Positions 34,914 to 43,668 of a stretch of 64,000 bases of DNA are shown piece after piece. The position numbers and the translations under genes are program-made. Every line of letters starts with the position of its first letter. The first letter of the stretch is position 1. The notes beneath the pieces are model-generated. The model did no database searches. It worked only from the letters and a program-made list of their open reading frames with translations, and was not told the DNA's origin. The DNA lies in assembly GCA_016841765.1 (NCBI GenBank), contig JAENYN010000013.1, positions 1 through 64,000 of the forward strand. Reading direction: 5' to 3'. The stretch is from Guptibacillus hwajinpoensis. Its GTDB lineage: Bacteria > Bacillota > Bacilli > Bacillales > Bacillaceae_O.

Positions 34914-35915
34914 TTACTTCTTTGTTGAGCTTCTTTCCTCAATCCGGTGCGGAAGTACTATTGTCTGGTCTTCCGTCGTTTCTTTATTCATCAATTTTGT
35001 CAGCAGGCGCATGGCAACTGCACCGATATCATACATCGGCTGTACAATCGTAGTGAGCTGCGGGCGGATCATCTTCGCCAATCTCGTGTTATCAAAGCCG
35101 ATAACTTCAACATCTTCCGGCACGCGTAAACCGTTATCCTGATATCCGTGTATGACACCAAGCGCCATTTCATCGGTTCCGGAGAAAACAGCGGTAGGAG
35201 GCTGATTGAGATTGATAAACGTTTCAGCAGCTTCCAGCCCGGAATCATAGGTATAATCACCGATTACGATCAGGTTTTCATCGTAAGAAAGTCCCGCTTC
35301 CTCGAGTGCCTCTCTGTATCCTGCAATTTTATATTCACCATTTATCGGATCCTGCAGGGGACCTGAAACATAGCCAATCCTCTTATGGCCGTGATCAACC
35401 ATCAGGCTGACCGCATCGAACGCAGCCTGTTTGTAATCGATGTTTACGCTTGGCACGGACTGGGACTGCTCAGTTGTTGCCGCAAGGACGATCGGCACCG
35501 GTGACTTCTTAAATTCTTCAACATGTTCTTCGGTTATTTTCCCACCCATAAAAACGATTCCATCAACCTGCTTGCCAAGCATCGTGTTAATCAGATGGAG
35601 TTCTTTTTCGCTATTTTGGTCGGAATTGCTCAAAATGATGTTGTAATTGTACATTGTCGCAATATCTTCAATCCCGCGCGCAAGTTCTCCGAAAAAGATG
35701 CTGGACACATCAGGGATAATGACACCGACTGTTGTCGTTTTCTTGCTGGCGAGGCCGCGGGCAACTGCATTGGGCCGGTAGCCGAGCCTTTCAATTGCTT
35801 CATTCACTTTTTTTCTTGTGGTCGGTTTCACATTCGGATTGCCATTAACAACCCGGGAAACCGTTGCCATGGAGACACCTGCTTCCCTGGCAACATCATA
35901 AATGGTTATATTCAT
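34914..35915 (-). CDS. ccpA: catabolite control protein A
   Basis: A LacI/GalR-family regulator (333 aa), the master regulator of carbon catabolite control in low-GC Gram-positives; it binds cre sites with HPr-Ser46-P. The helix-turn-helix [20 protein letters not shown] and hinge [15 protein letters not shown] are essentially those of CcpA, and [16 protein letters not shown] and [16 protein letters not shown] mark the effector domain. RBS GGAGGGAAAAGA. motP begins 54 nt downstream on the same strand. Several cre-like sites occur in this window. Confidence 0.97.
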   Translation of the reverse strand: MNITIYDVAREAGVSMATVSRVVNGNPNVKPTTRKKVNEAIERLGYRPNAVARGLASKKTTTVGVIIPDVSSIFFGELARGIEDIATMYNYNIILSNSDQNSEKELHLINTMLGKQVDGIVFMGGKITEEHVEEFKKSPVPIVLAATTEQSQSVPSVNIDYKQAAFDAVSLMVDHGHKRIGYVSGPLQDPINGEYKIAGYREALEEAGLSYDENLIVIGDYTYDSGLEAAETFINLNQPPTAVFSGTDEMALGVIHGYQDNGLRVPEDVEVIGFDNTRLAKMIRPQLTTIVQPMYDIGAVAMRLLTKLMNKETTEDQTIVLPHRIEERSSTKK

Positions 35916-35976
35916 TCTTTTCCCTCCTCAAACATAATAAAAATTTTGTCGAAATTCCATATCTGCATCTAATCCT

Positions 35977-35982
35977 ATTATA
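35977..35982 (-). promoter_or_regulatory. -10 element of ccpA
   Basis: TATAAT on the minus strand about 60 nt upstream of the ccpA start, without a good -35 at 17 nt. Confidence 0.45.
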
Positions 35983-36016
35983 CAGAAAAAGCCCTTACAA
36001 CTTTAATGCATTTATA

Positions 36017-36038
36017 ATTTGTTAAATGTTTAACAAAT
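36017..36038. promoter_or_regulatory. 22-bp perfect palindrome, Rex-box-like, upstream of ccpA
   Basis: Two 10-nt arms with a two-nt centre; the core is TTGTTAAATGTTTAACAA. This fits TTGTTAANNNNTTAACAA, the form I recall for clostridial Rex operators; Bacillus Rex sites more often read TTGTGAA..TTCACAA. It is centred about 57 nt upstream of the likely ccpA start point. Confidence 0.5.
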
Positions 36039-36754
36039 AAAAATAATACCATACTTTTTTCTTGTTTTTCATGCCATTAGTTTAAAATTTTTCATAAATT
36101 TATATTCATTAGCATTCCAAATTAAATATTACATATTCTAACTTGAAAGCCATGATAATAATCCGTACATATCCTTCCCTTCCCTTTCTTTTGTTCCTTA
36201 ACAGGAAGTTACTTAAACAGAAGAATCCAGGACATGGTTTAAGCGTTGATAAAAAGTAAACCCGAAGATAAAAATTTGATGATTTCCTTAAATACTTCAC
36301 CCTAGCACAAGTGCAATATCTGTTCCTTTTCCCTTCAGTCGCATCCTGCCATGGGGCCGCTGAAATTCATCCTCTGCGTTATACCAACCTAGGGAACTTC
36401 CCTGATGGATTCCCCGCTGGACATTAAAAAAGCTCTTTATATTGAAACCGTACGAAGAAAATCGGATTATATTTCGAAGAGTCAAAAGCCTTTCACTCCA
36501 ATCAACTCGGTAAGAATAATTTATTCCAAGGAGGATCACACAATTTGGAGCAGACAAGGCATTTCAATTTTCGATAGGTCGCTAATTAACTACCCAAAAA
36601 TGATTATTGAATAGACAAGGATAAGTATCTTAGGTAGTGAATACAGCTAATTTTCATTCGAAATGACTTCAGTTTATTGGACCGAGTTAAAACATGGAGA
36701 AGTTTTCAAGTTCTTAAAAAAGCAGGTTGGATAATGTCAAACGCTTCATGCACC
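36039..36754. other. gene-free stretch upstream of ccpA
   Basis: No convincing gene is seen. The 86-aa minus-strand ORF at 36297-36557 and the plus-strand ORF at 36405-36614 lack ribosome sites and resemble no family I recognise. Composition changes from AT-rich (36040-36300) to mixed, which could reflect decayed coding sequence. Confidence 0.4.
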
Positions 36755-36883
36755 AGTTGATTGGAGCGGAAGGGGCTCGACTCCTGCGGGACTAGCGGGA
36801 CAGCTGAGACCCCGCAAGACGAAGCGATGAGGAGGCTCAGCGCCCGCCCTGCGGAAAGCGAGCCCCTGCAGCGTAAATCAACT
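36755..36883. repeat. long GC-rich palindromic repeat element
   Basis: The ends are inverted repeats: AGTTGATTGGAGC...AGGGGCTCG pairs with CGAGCCCCT...GC..AAATCAACT. The interior pairs as well, with GCGGG and CCCGC, CTGAG and CTCAG. The ~129-nt element can fold into a branched structure. From memory, similar GGAGCGGAAGG...CTCGACTCCTGCGGG sequences occur in intergenic regions of many Bacillus genomes. Confidence 0.7.
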
Positions 36884-37065
36884 CCCCGTTCCAAAGTGCA
36901 ATACTTACAAACAGTCTCTTGACCAAACTTATTTCGTCAAAGCGAATTCCAACAGCGGAAAAGAACGGGTAAAATTAAAGGTGTTAATACCTGCCCTGTA
37001 ATGGATACCAGGCAGACGTTAGTTTGATTTAGCCGGAATCATTTCCAAAGCTTTTTTGCAAAATA

Positions 37066-37116
37066 AAAGAAGAACAGCAAACCTTGAATCATTGATTCAG
37101 TCAGCTGTTCTTCTTG
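37066..37116 (-). terminator. terminator after aroA
   Basis: AAGAACAGC and GCTGTTCTT enclose an inner TGAATCAATGATTCA hairpin. The minus strand continues with TTTTATTTTG. Confidence 0.85.
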
Positions 37117-37151
37117 TTCCTTATTTTGTTAAACAGGCAGAGATTCCATTA

Positions 37152-38228
37152 TCAGACGTTGATTGGATTTTGCTGTCTTAGGCTATTCATATATTCATTA
37201 AACTGATCAATGTTCATTTGCTGGGCGGAATCAGAAAGTGCGACGGCCGGATCCGGATGAACCTCAGCCATGACTCCGTCTGCCCCGATAGCCAGTGCTG
37301 CTCTTGAGGCTGGAAGGAGCAGGTCTCTTCTGCCTGTTGAATGGGTGACATCGACAAAAACCGGTAGATGGGTTTCTTGTTTCAGGATTGGCACCGCAGA
37401 AATATCGAGTGTATTCCGGGTCGCCTTTTCATAAGTCCTGATGCCCCTTTCACAGAGGATGATGTTTTCATTTCCTCGTGAAATGATATATTCAGCTGCA
37501 TTAATGAATTCCTGGATGGTGGCAGCAAGACCGCGTTTTAACAGGACAGGTTTATCAACCGATCCGGCTGCTTTAAGCAATTCAAAGTTTTGCATATTGC
37601 GGGCTCCAATTTGAATCACATCAATATAGTCAACAGCTGTTTCGATATCGGCCGGGTTGACAATTTCACTCACGACTGCCAGGCCGTATTCTTCACCGAC
37701 CCGCTTCAGGATTTTTAATCCTTCAAGACCGAGCCCCTGGAAATCATAAGGGGATGTACGCGGTTTGAAGGCACCGCCGCGGAGGATTTTCAAGCCCTGG
37801 GCCTTTACAGCTTTGGCCACTTCTGCGACTTGTTCATAGCTTTCCACTGCGCAAGGACCCATAATGAAACGCTGCTTTCCGTCTCCTATTGCTTCGCCGT
37901 TAATATTTACAATTGTGTTTTCAGGCTTGCGCTTTCTTGAAACAAGCAACGCTTTACGATGGTCGTCTTCCTGCAATTCAAGAGCTGCCTTGAAAATTTC
38001 CTTGAAAAGGGCCTGGATCGTCGATGTTTCAAACGGTCCCTCATTATTAGCGGCAATCTTGTCAAGCATCTTCCGCTCCCGAACCGGATCAAACCTTTCA
38101 GTGCCCTGTGCTTCTTTTATTTCACCAATTTGCTGTACAATTTTCCCTCGTTCATTAATTAACTCGAGTAATTTCAGATTCACGTCATCGAGCTGATTTC
38201 TTAACTCTTCAAGTTCAAGATTGCTCAC
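37152..38228 (-). CDS. aroA: chorismate mutase-DAHP synthase fusion
   Basis: A bifunctional enzyme (358 aa). An N-terminal AroQ-type chorismate mutase domain (about residues 1-85; [20 protein letters not shown]) is fused to a DAHP synthase of the AroA(G)/KDO8PS-like class (about 100-350; [43 protein letters not shown]). It catalyses the first step of the shikimate pathway, and the mutase domain binds chorismate/prephenate for feedback control. The length matches the B. subtilis enzyme. The 3' neighbour is ccpA, as there. Confidence 0.95.
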   Translation of the reverse strand: MSNLELEELRNQLDDVNLKLLELINERGKIVQQIGEIKEAQGTERFDPVRERKMLDKIAANNEGPFETSTIQALFKEIFKAALELQEDDHRKALLVSRKRKPENTIVNINGEAIGDGKQRFIMGPCAVESYEQVAEVAKAVKAQGLKILRGGAFKPRTSPYDFQGLGLEGLKILKRVGEEYGLAVVSEIVNPADIETAVDYIDVIQIGARNMQNFELLKAAGSVDKPVLLKRGLAATIQEFINAAEYIISRGNENIILCERGIRTYEKATRNTLDISAVPILKQETHLPVFVDVTHSTGRRDLLLPASRAALAIGADGVMAEVHPDPAVALSDSAQQMNIDQFNEYMNSLRQQNPINV

Positions 38229-38595
38229 GCTTTATCCCACCCTTTCCTTTATAGTTAAGCCATTGTACATGTTAGAAATGTAAATGATTAGGGCTTATTA
38301 TAAACGAATCCTCTTCAGTTGTCACGAAAAAATTCTTTAATTATTAAACGCTTTTAAGTAATAAAGCATAATATGACTATTACAGTATATTCGTGCATCA
38401 GCTTGCCTGCTTATGTCGGAAAATAATGCAATCGCTTAGCTTAGTGTATTTGCTGACACGGTAATGAGTTCTGGCTGCCAGTGATCACCGTGGCGAATGC
38501 CGATAAAAATTTCACCAGGCGAAATGTAATCTGTCATGCTGTTCTATCGAATTCTCAGTAAAATCAACAACACAGAAATTCAGAGGGTGTGTTAC
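38229..38595. other. aroA upstream region without genes
   Basis: A 367-nt gap between ytxJ and aroA. It is expected to hold the aroA promoter, but no clear consensus pair stands out. No terminator hairpin with a T run is evident after ytxJ. No ORF is supported. Confidence 0.4.
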
Positions 38596-38940
38596 TTATT
38601 TTCTGCCCTGTTCTTTTAGAACTTTCTCTTGCAAGACATCATAGGTTATGTTCCAGTGGGAATCACTCCAGGAAACCCGGCCTTCTTCGAAAAGCAGTGC
38701 CTGCGGTGATTCATGCTTAACACCGGTCAGCTCAGCAACGTAGTTTGAAAGCTCGCGTGCCTCCTGCACATATAAGTAATATGTTTTCTCATCAGGATAA
38801 TCTTCTGTAAAATGCTCATATGCCTCATAGGCCTGCGCACTTATAGGGCATGTCAGACTGTGCTTGAACAAAAGGAAAGTCTTTTCCCCGTCAAGAATTT
38901 TCTTAAGTTCCTCCACTGTTTTTACTTGTACTTTATCCAA
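38596..38940 (-). CDS. ytxJ: bacilliredoxin-like protein YtxJ (BrxC)
   Basis: A 114-aa thioredoxin-fold protein. The TCPIS motif in FKHSLTCPISAQAYEA has a single cysteine, typical of YtxJ/BrxC monothiol bacilliredoxins that act in bacillithiol-dependent protein de-thiolation. The start is TTG (LDKVQVK), with AAGGGGGA placed correctly; the upstream ATG would put the ribosome site inside the gene. In B. subtilis ytxJ is the last gene of the ytxGHJ stress operon. Here 600 nt with a terminator and a repeat array separate it from ytxH. Confidence 0.92.
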   Translation of the reverse strand: MDKVQVKTVEELKKILDGEKTFLLFKHSLTCPISAQAYEAYEHFTEDYPDEKTYYLYVQEARELSNYVAELTGVKHESPQALLFEEGRVSWSDSHWNITYDVLQEKVLKEQGRK

Positions 38941-39246
38941 TGTGTGTTCCCCCTTATGCAATCTGTTTCCTTATTGTACACAAATCCAGTTAAGTTTTGC
39001 CAACCTTTTTATTTGTTGGAGGCGAGAAGGTCCGACTCTGTTTTTAGCAGTCCAAAGAATGAGGAATCGCCGTTCTTCTTATCATAACACTTATGCCAGC
39101 GCTATATTATTCTTGTACTCGTGCATACATTGAAAAACAGGCCTGCCGGATTGTACCATTAAGCAGTAAAATATCCGTTAATATCACGAATTCAGTTCCT
39201 CAAGCATCGGCTGCACGACTATGCCCGGGCGGATTATTGCCTGTTA

Positions 39247-39325
39247 CTGCCCAATTTTCGCCCTTTACTGTCCAATTCACCGGCTTTACTCTCCAATCGC
39301 CCTCTCAACAACAGCATGTTATATT
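39247..39325. repeat. 21-nt tandem repeat element, copy 2
   Basis: Three units with the ACTG(T/C)CCAATT core lie at 39247, 39268 and 39289, exactly 21 nt apart, followed by CGCCCTCTCAACAACA. The left flank GGCGGATTATT and this right flank match copy 1 at 14.4 kb. It lies in the ytxJ-ytxH gap (38941-39549), which otherwise holds a GGTGATC/GATCACC hairpin (39391-39418) and the ytxH terminator. Confidence 0.85.
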
Positions 39326-39508
39326 CAAGAACAAAAGCGCAGGATATGCCCGGCTTAGCGGCGTACTCATAAGCGGGGGTACCCCAGGAAGGTGATCTTT
39401 CCTTCCGGAGGGGATCACCTCTTATGGCGATAGCCGCTGGCGCCTGGAGCTGGATGACTCCCTTCCCGCTTTTTATCAACAACGCAAAAATTATAATTTC
39501 CTTACCAA

Positions 39509-39540
39509 TAAAAAAGCAGGGGCCATATGACCCCTGCCTG
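39509..39540 (-). terminator. terminator after ytxGH
   Basis: GCAGGGG and CCCCTGC form the stem, followed on the minus strand by TTTTTTATTGG. Confidence 0.85.
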
Positions 39541-39549
39541 TTGTTTCTT

Positions 39550-40095
39550 TTACTTGTCATCTTCTTTTTCTTTTGAAGCAGCCGGCTGCTTTTTTTCTTC
39601 AAGCTCCTGCTCCAAATCTTCTTTATGGTCATCGAGACTTTGTTTCGTAGCCTCCACTTCCTTTTTGACGTCCTCTTCCATAGACTCAAGGTCTTCCTTG
39701 TGATCCTGGACACTCTGGTTTGTCGCTTCCACTTCTTCTTTCACTTCTTCAACTTCCTCAAGGATATCTTCTTTGGAAGCGTTGCGTTTATCCTGCCATT
39801 TTGTTTTTCCTTCATTCACTCTCTGGCGGATGTCTTCCACTTTTCCTCTTGCCCTCGTTGATATTTCATTGCTTCTGTCTTTAGCAGTTGTTGTCCAGTC
39901 GTTTGTTTTTTCTTTAATCCTGGAAGTCTGGTCATTCAGATCAGTACGGAGCTCTTTTCCTGATTTTGGAGCCATTAAAAGGGCTGCGGCCGCACCGATC
40001 ATCCCTCCGATAAGGCTTCCGATCATAAAGTCCTTTGCATTGATGTTGCTTTCATTATTGTTCGTCTGGTTGTTGTTCTGGTTTTCGTTTTCCAT
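39550..40095 (-). CDS. ytxH: general stress protein YtxH
   Basis: A 181-aa protein with an Asn-rich N-terminus, a single membrane-inserting segment FMIGSLIGGMIGAAAALLMA with the YtxH signature LLMAPKSGKELR, then a long charged coiled coil. The C-terminal half has an internal near-duplication (KEEVEATNQSVQDHKEDLES and KKEVEATKQSLDDHKEDLEQ, about 27 residues apart). YtxG and YtxH are stress- and post-exponential-phase proteins of unknown biochemical role. It lies 28 nt downstream of ytxG with a good RBS (AGGAGGAGTGG). Confidence 0.92.
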   Translation of the reverse strand: MENENQNNNQTNNNESNINAKDFMIGSLIGGMIGAAAALLMAPKSGKELRTDLNDQTSRIKEKTNDWTTTAKDRSNEISTRARGKVEDIRQRVNEGKTKWQDKRNASKEDILEEVEEVKEEVEATNQSVQDHKEDLESMEEDVKKEVEATKQSLDDHKEDLEQELEEKKQPAASKEKEDDK

Positions 40096-40123
40096 ACTCC
40101 ACTCCTCCTTAAAAATTGATCTA

Positions 40124-40549
40124 TTAGTTATTCACTTGTTGCTTTTTGGATTTCCACTTTTTCCAAATGTCCATGGCGGTGTCAGTCCATTGTATGACCT
40201 GGGCTGCCTGTCCGCTTTTCTCATCAGCCTGCAGGGCAATTCTGTCAGTGATTTTCCGGACTGACGTATTGAAATCATTTACCGTCTCACCGACTCCCTT
40301 CACCGAGTCAACGAGCGTGTTGAGTGATTCCGATTTATGCTGGACATCCTCAGCCAGCATATTAGTTTTGTGAAGCAGCTGCTCTGTTTCGTATGTAACA
40401 CCGTTAAGCTGCTTTTGAAGGCTGTCGAGTGTGACCGACATGTTATCCATCGTATGGGACACAGATTTAAGCGTTTTGGCAAGGTACACGACCAATACCG
40501 TAAACGCAATGGCAATCAAAGCGATGCTTAAATAAAGAATGATTTCCAT
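40124..40549 (-). CDS. ytxG: DUF948 stress protein YtxG
   Basis: A 141-aa DUF948-type protein. One N-terminal membrane helix (about residues 3-26) is followed by an extended amphipathic helical region with heptad-like spacing (LKSVSHTMDNMSVTLDSLQK). No catalytic motif is seen. It is co-transcribed with ytxH. A sigma-B-like promoter lies upstream, in agreement with the stress control of ytxGHJ in B. subtilis. Confidence 0.92.
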   Translation of the reverse strand: MEIILYLSIALIAIAFTVLVVYLAKTLKSVSHTMDNMSVTLDSLQKQLNGVTYETEQLLHKTNMLAEDVQHKSESLNTLVDSVKGVGETVNDFNTSVRKITDRIALQADEKSGQAAQVIQWTDTAMDIWKKWKSKKQQVNN

Positions 40550-40636
40550 GAGTTTTGTTCCTCCCCGTTTTTGTTATCGTGTGCTGAAGTAGTTGTAGTG
40601 GTGTGTTCTGCATATGAGCTTAATTGATATAGTATA

Positions 40637-40663
40637 TTACCCGAAAACCGGGCTGCACAAAAC
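40637..40663 (-). promoter_or_regulatory. sigma-B-like promoter of ytxGH
   Basis: On the minus strand GTTTTG (40658-40663), 15-nt spacer, GGGTAA (40637-40642). This resembles GTTTAA-N12-15-GGGTAT. The long distance (about 80 nt) to ytxG leaves room for a second promoter. Confidence 0.55.
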
Positions 40664-40807
40664 ACATGTAACTTAACTTCCACAAACTTAAATGAATCCC
40701 TTCAAAATTCATGCAAGAAATATCGACAACACCCGAGGTCACTCTACAAAATGATAGGCATCAGGTACAATGGAAATGAACGATTATACCTACTGGAGGC
40801 GACTTGA

Positions 40808-41923
40808 ATGAAAGATCCGCGCATCGATAAACTTGCCGGCAGCTTGATTGAGTATTCCGTTAAGCTGCAGCCTGGTGAAAACGTATTGATCGAGAATACT
40901 GGGGTTGAACCTGAGCTCGTCAACGCCCTTATCCAAAAAGCCTACAAAGCCGGCGGCCATCCGTTTGTGCTGCTCAAAGAAAATGCCATTACGCGAACCC
41001 TTCTGAACGGGGCACAAAAGGATCAGCTCGATTTGATGGCCGATCTCGAAATGAAAATGATGGAACAAATGGATGCCTATGTCGGACTTCGGAGTGGAAA
41101 GAATATTTCCGAACTGTCCGATGTACCCGCCGAAAAGATGGAACTCTATGGAAAAACAGTCGGGCAGCGGGTGCACAGGGACGTCAGGGTGCCTAAAACA
41201 AAATGGGTGGTCCTCCGATACCCGAACGAATCTATGGCACAGCTTGCCGATATGAGTACGGATGCCTTCGAAAATTTTTATTTTGATGTATGCAATCTTG
41301 ACTATGGGAAGATGAGCAAAGCAATGGAGCCGCTGGTCGAGCTCATGGAAAAAACGGACCGGGTGCATATCAAAGGGGCAGGCACTGACTTGTCTTTTTC
41401 CATCAATAACATTCCGGCTGTAAAATGCGCCGGTGAACTGAACATTCCTGACGGAGAAGTCTATACAGCCCCTGTTAAAGACTCTGTTAACGGCACGATA
41501 TCTTTCAACACACCTTCCCCTTATCACGGCTTCACATTTGAACAGATTAAACTGACATTCAAAGATGGTAAGATTGTTGAAGCGGAAGGAAACGATACAA
41601 AGAGGCTAAATCAGATCCTTGATACAGATGAAGGAGCCCGATTTATCGGGGAATTTGCCATCGGCGTCAATCCTTATATCAAGCATCCGATGAAGGATAT
41701 ATTATTCGATGAAAAGATAGACGGAAGTTTTCATTTCACACCGGGGCAGTGCTATGACGAAGCACCTAACGGCAATGACTCGGCAGTCCACTGGGATATG
41801 GTCTGTATCCAGCGCCCAGAATACGGGGGCGGAGAAATATATTTTGATGATGTCCTTATCCGAAAAGACGGCCGGTTTGTCATCCCGGAACTGGACGGCC
41901 TCAACCCTGAAAATTTGGTCTGA
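40808..41923 (+). CDS. M29-family aminopeptidase (AmpS/PepS type)
   Basis: A cytoplasmic metalloaminopeptidase of family M29 (371 aa), releasing N-terminal residues from peptides. Family features: LIEYSVKLQPGENVLI at the N-terminus, CAGELNIPDGEVYTAPV and RFIGEFAIGVNP with the metal-binding glutamates, and SAVHWDMVCI with the histidine and aspartate ligands. RBS CTGGAGGCGACTTGA. It is monocistronic and convergent with murC through a shared terminator. Confidence 0.92.
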   Translation: MKDPRIDKLAGSLIEYSVKLQPGENVLIENTGVEPELVNALIQKAYKAGGHPFVLLKENAITRTLLNGAQKDQLDLMADLEMKMMEQMDAYVGLRSGKNISELSDVPAEKMELYGKTVGQRVHRDVRVPKTKWVVLRYPNESMAQLADMSTDAFENFYFDVCNLDYGKMSKAMEPLVELMEKTDRVHIKGAGTDLSFSINNIPAVKCAGELNIPDGEVYTAPVKDSVNGTISFNTPSPYHGFTFEQIKLTFKDGKIVEAEGNDTKRLNQILDTDEGARFIGEFAIGVNPYIKHPMKDILFDEKIDGSFHFTPGQCYDEAPNGNDSAVHWDMVCIQRPEYGGGEIYFDDVLIRKDGRFVIPELDGLNPENLV

Positions 41924-41976
41924 ACACCTGCATGAGTTGCAGTTATCCTCTCACTGAATCCAGGTTAAAAGCAAAC

Positions 41977-42008
41977 GAAAAGGAGCTTGATCATCAAGCT
42001 CCTTTTTG
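41977..42008. terminator. bidirectional terminator between the M29 gene and murC
   Basis: AAAAGGAGCTTGATGATCAAGCTCCTTTT-type palindrome: AAGGAGCTTGA and TCAAGCTCCTT form the stem, with A and T runs serving both strands. Confidence 0.92.
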
Positions 42009-42013
42009 CGCTT

Positions 42014-43330
42014 TTATTTTCCTGTTTCTTCAACACCGGCGATTTCCTCATATGCCTGCTGGTATTTTTGAATGTCCCCGGCTCCCATGAAAATTAGGAC
42101 ACTGTTTGCATGTTCGGCGAGAACCCCTGTCGATGACAGATCAAGCATACGGGCTCCATCAATTTTTTCTTTCAAATCGTCGATTGTGAGCTGTCCGCGG
42201 TTTTCACGGGCGGAACCAAAAATATCACACAAGTAAACTTGATCGGCGTGCGAAAGACTCTCCGCAAATTCATTCAGGAATGTTTGTGTCCTGGTGAAAG
42301 TATGCGGCTGGAAAACAGCGACGATATCTTTGCCCTGATACTTTTGGCGTGCGGATTCGATAGTTGCTGTGATTTCTGTCGGATGATGAGCATAATCATC
42401 GATCAGCACCTGTGATCCGAACACTTTTTCAGTGAATCGGCGTTTGACGCCTCCAAAAGTTTTCAACCGGCTTTGCACAACTTCCACAGGTACACTTTCA
42501 TAGTGGCACAGGGCAATAACTGCCAGAGCATTCAGGACATTATGCATGCCATATCCCGTTATCGTGAATGAGGCATAAAAATTGTTTCTCACAAACACAT
42601 CAAAGGTTGTACCTTCAGGTGTCGGCTTGACATCTCGGGCCTGGAAGTCGTTATCCTCCCCAAGCCCATAAAACATGACAGGCACCTGGGCCTGGATCCC
42701 TTGCAGTTGTTCATCATCCCCGCAGGCGATAATCCCTTTGTCGACCTGCAAAGCCATCTGCTGGAACGCCGATACAACGTCCTCAATATCCTTAAAATAG
42801 TCGGGATGGTCAAAGTCGATGTTTGTCATAATGGCATAGTCAGGATAGTAGGATAAGAAATGGCGGCGATACTCGCAGGCTTCAAACACGAAGTATTCAC
42901 TGTCTTCAACCCCTTTACCGGAGCCATCCCCGATCAGGTACGATGTCGGGCAATGTTCGCCAAGCACATGTGCAAGCAGCCCTGTCGTCGATGTTTTGCC
43001 GTGTGATCCGGTAACTGCGATACTGGTGAAGTTCTTCGTGAATTCACCGAGGAAATTGTGATATCTGTATACAGGAATACCCAATTCTTTTGCTGCCATT
43101 ATCTCTTCATGGTCATCGCCAAATGCATTGCCGGCAATGACGGTAAGGCCTTCCTTTATATTGCTTGCACTGAAAGGATAAATGGGAATACCGCGGTCCT
43201 CAAGCGCTTCCTGGGTAAAAAAGCGTTTCTCTACATCGGATCCCTGTACTTGATATTTCATATCATGCAGAATTTGTGCCAGGGCACTCATTCCGGTTCC
43301 TTTGATTCCTACAAAATGGTAAACTGTCAT
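42014..43330 (-). CDS. murC: UDP-N-acetylmuramate-L-alanine ligase
   Basis: An ATP-dependent cytoplasmic ligase (438 aa) adding L-alanine to UDP-MurNAc. The N-terminal Rossmann domain begins [17 protein letters not shown], the central ATP site is [14 protein letters not shown], and the C-terminal Mur ligase domain has [10 protein letters not shown] and FQPHTFTRT. The start MTVYHF follows GGAGGTTCAAATAT; the eight-codon longer ORF is rejected. In B. subtilis murC lies next to sftA; here a transporter cassette separates them. Confidence 0.96.
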   Translation of the reverse strand: MTVYHFVGIKGTGMSALAQILHDMKYQVQGSDVEKRFFTQEALEDRGIPIYPFSASNIKEGLTVIAGNAFGDDHEEIMAAKELGIPVYRYHNFLGEFTKNFTSIAVTGSHGKTSTTGLLAHVLGEHCPTSYLIGDGSGKGVEDSEYFVFEACEYRRHFLSYYPDYAIMTNIDFDHPDYFKDIEDVVSAFQQMALQVDKGIIACGDDEQLQGIQAQVPVMFYGLGEDNDFQARDVKPTPEGTTFDVFVRNNFYASFTITGYGMHNVLNALAVIALCHYESVPVEVVQSRLKTFGGVKRRFTEKVFGSQVLIDDYAHHPTEITATIESARQKYQGKDIVAVFQPHTFTRTQTFLNEFAESLSHADQVYLCDIFGSARENRGQLTIDDLKEKIDGARMLDLSSTGVLAEHANSVLIFMGAGDIQKYQQAYEEIAGVEETGK

Positions 43331-43668
43331 ATATTTGAACCTCCACCGCTTCAATTCATCGTTTCATCTATGTAACACAGTATATGAACGTAAGGCCTAT
43401 TTGACTCAATGGCCTTCATGCCCTTTTAGGATAACTGTTGATACATATGTCTGGATGGTCATTCCAAGAAACAGGCTAAACAGCTTGCTGCCCTGGAAAA
43501 ACGTGATGTTCCAAATGTTGGGCTCCATTTACTGTTTTCTTATTATAGCAAAGCGCCTGGTATAATGCCATGATGACTTCACTGCTTCCCGCGGATGTGC
43601 AGACAGCCGATAGAATGATTCTATCGGCTGTCTCAATCACTTCGCAACGTATTCGGTCCTTATGGCGG
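43331..43668. other. murC upstream region with a perfect hairpin
   Basis: A 338-nt gap without a supported gene. It holds the murC upstream region and a 31-nt perfect palindrome at 43602-43632 (arms GACAGCCGATAGAAT, single-nt centre) just past the next gene's stop. The palindrome lacks a T run on the minus strand. Confidence 0.6.

Noticed and set aside
36706-36894. 62-aa minus-strand ORF inside the GC-rich repeat
   Set aside because: It follows the palindromic DNA element and has no RBS.
39234-39713. 159-aa minus-strand ORF overlapping ytxH
   Set aside because: It runs from inside ytxH in another frame, through the terminator and into the 21-nt repeat; it has no RBS and no family match.
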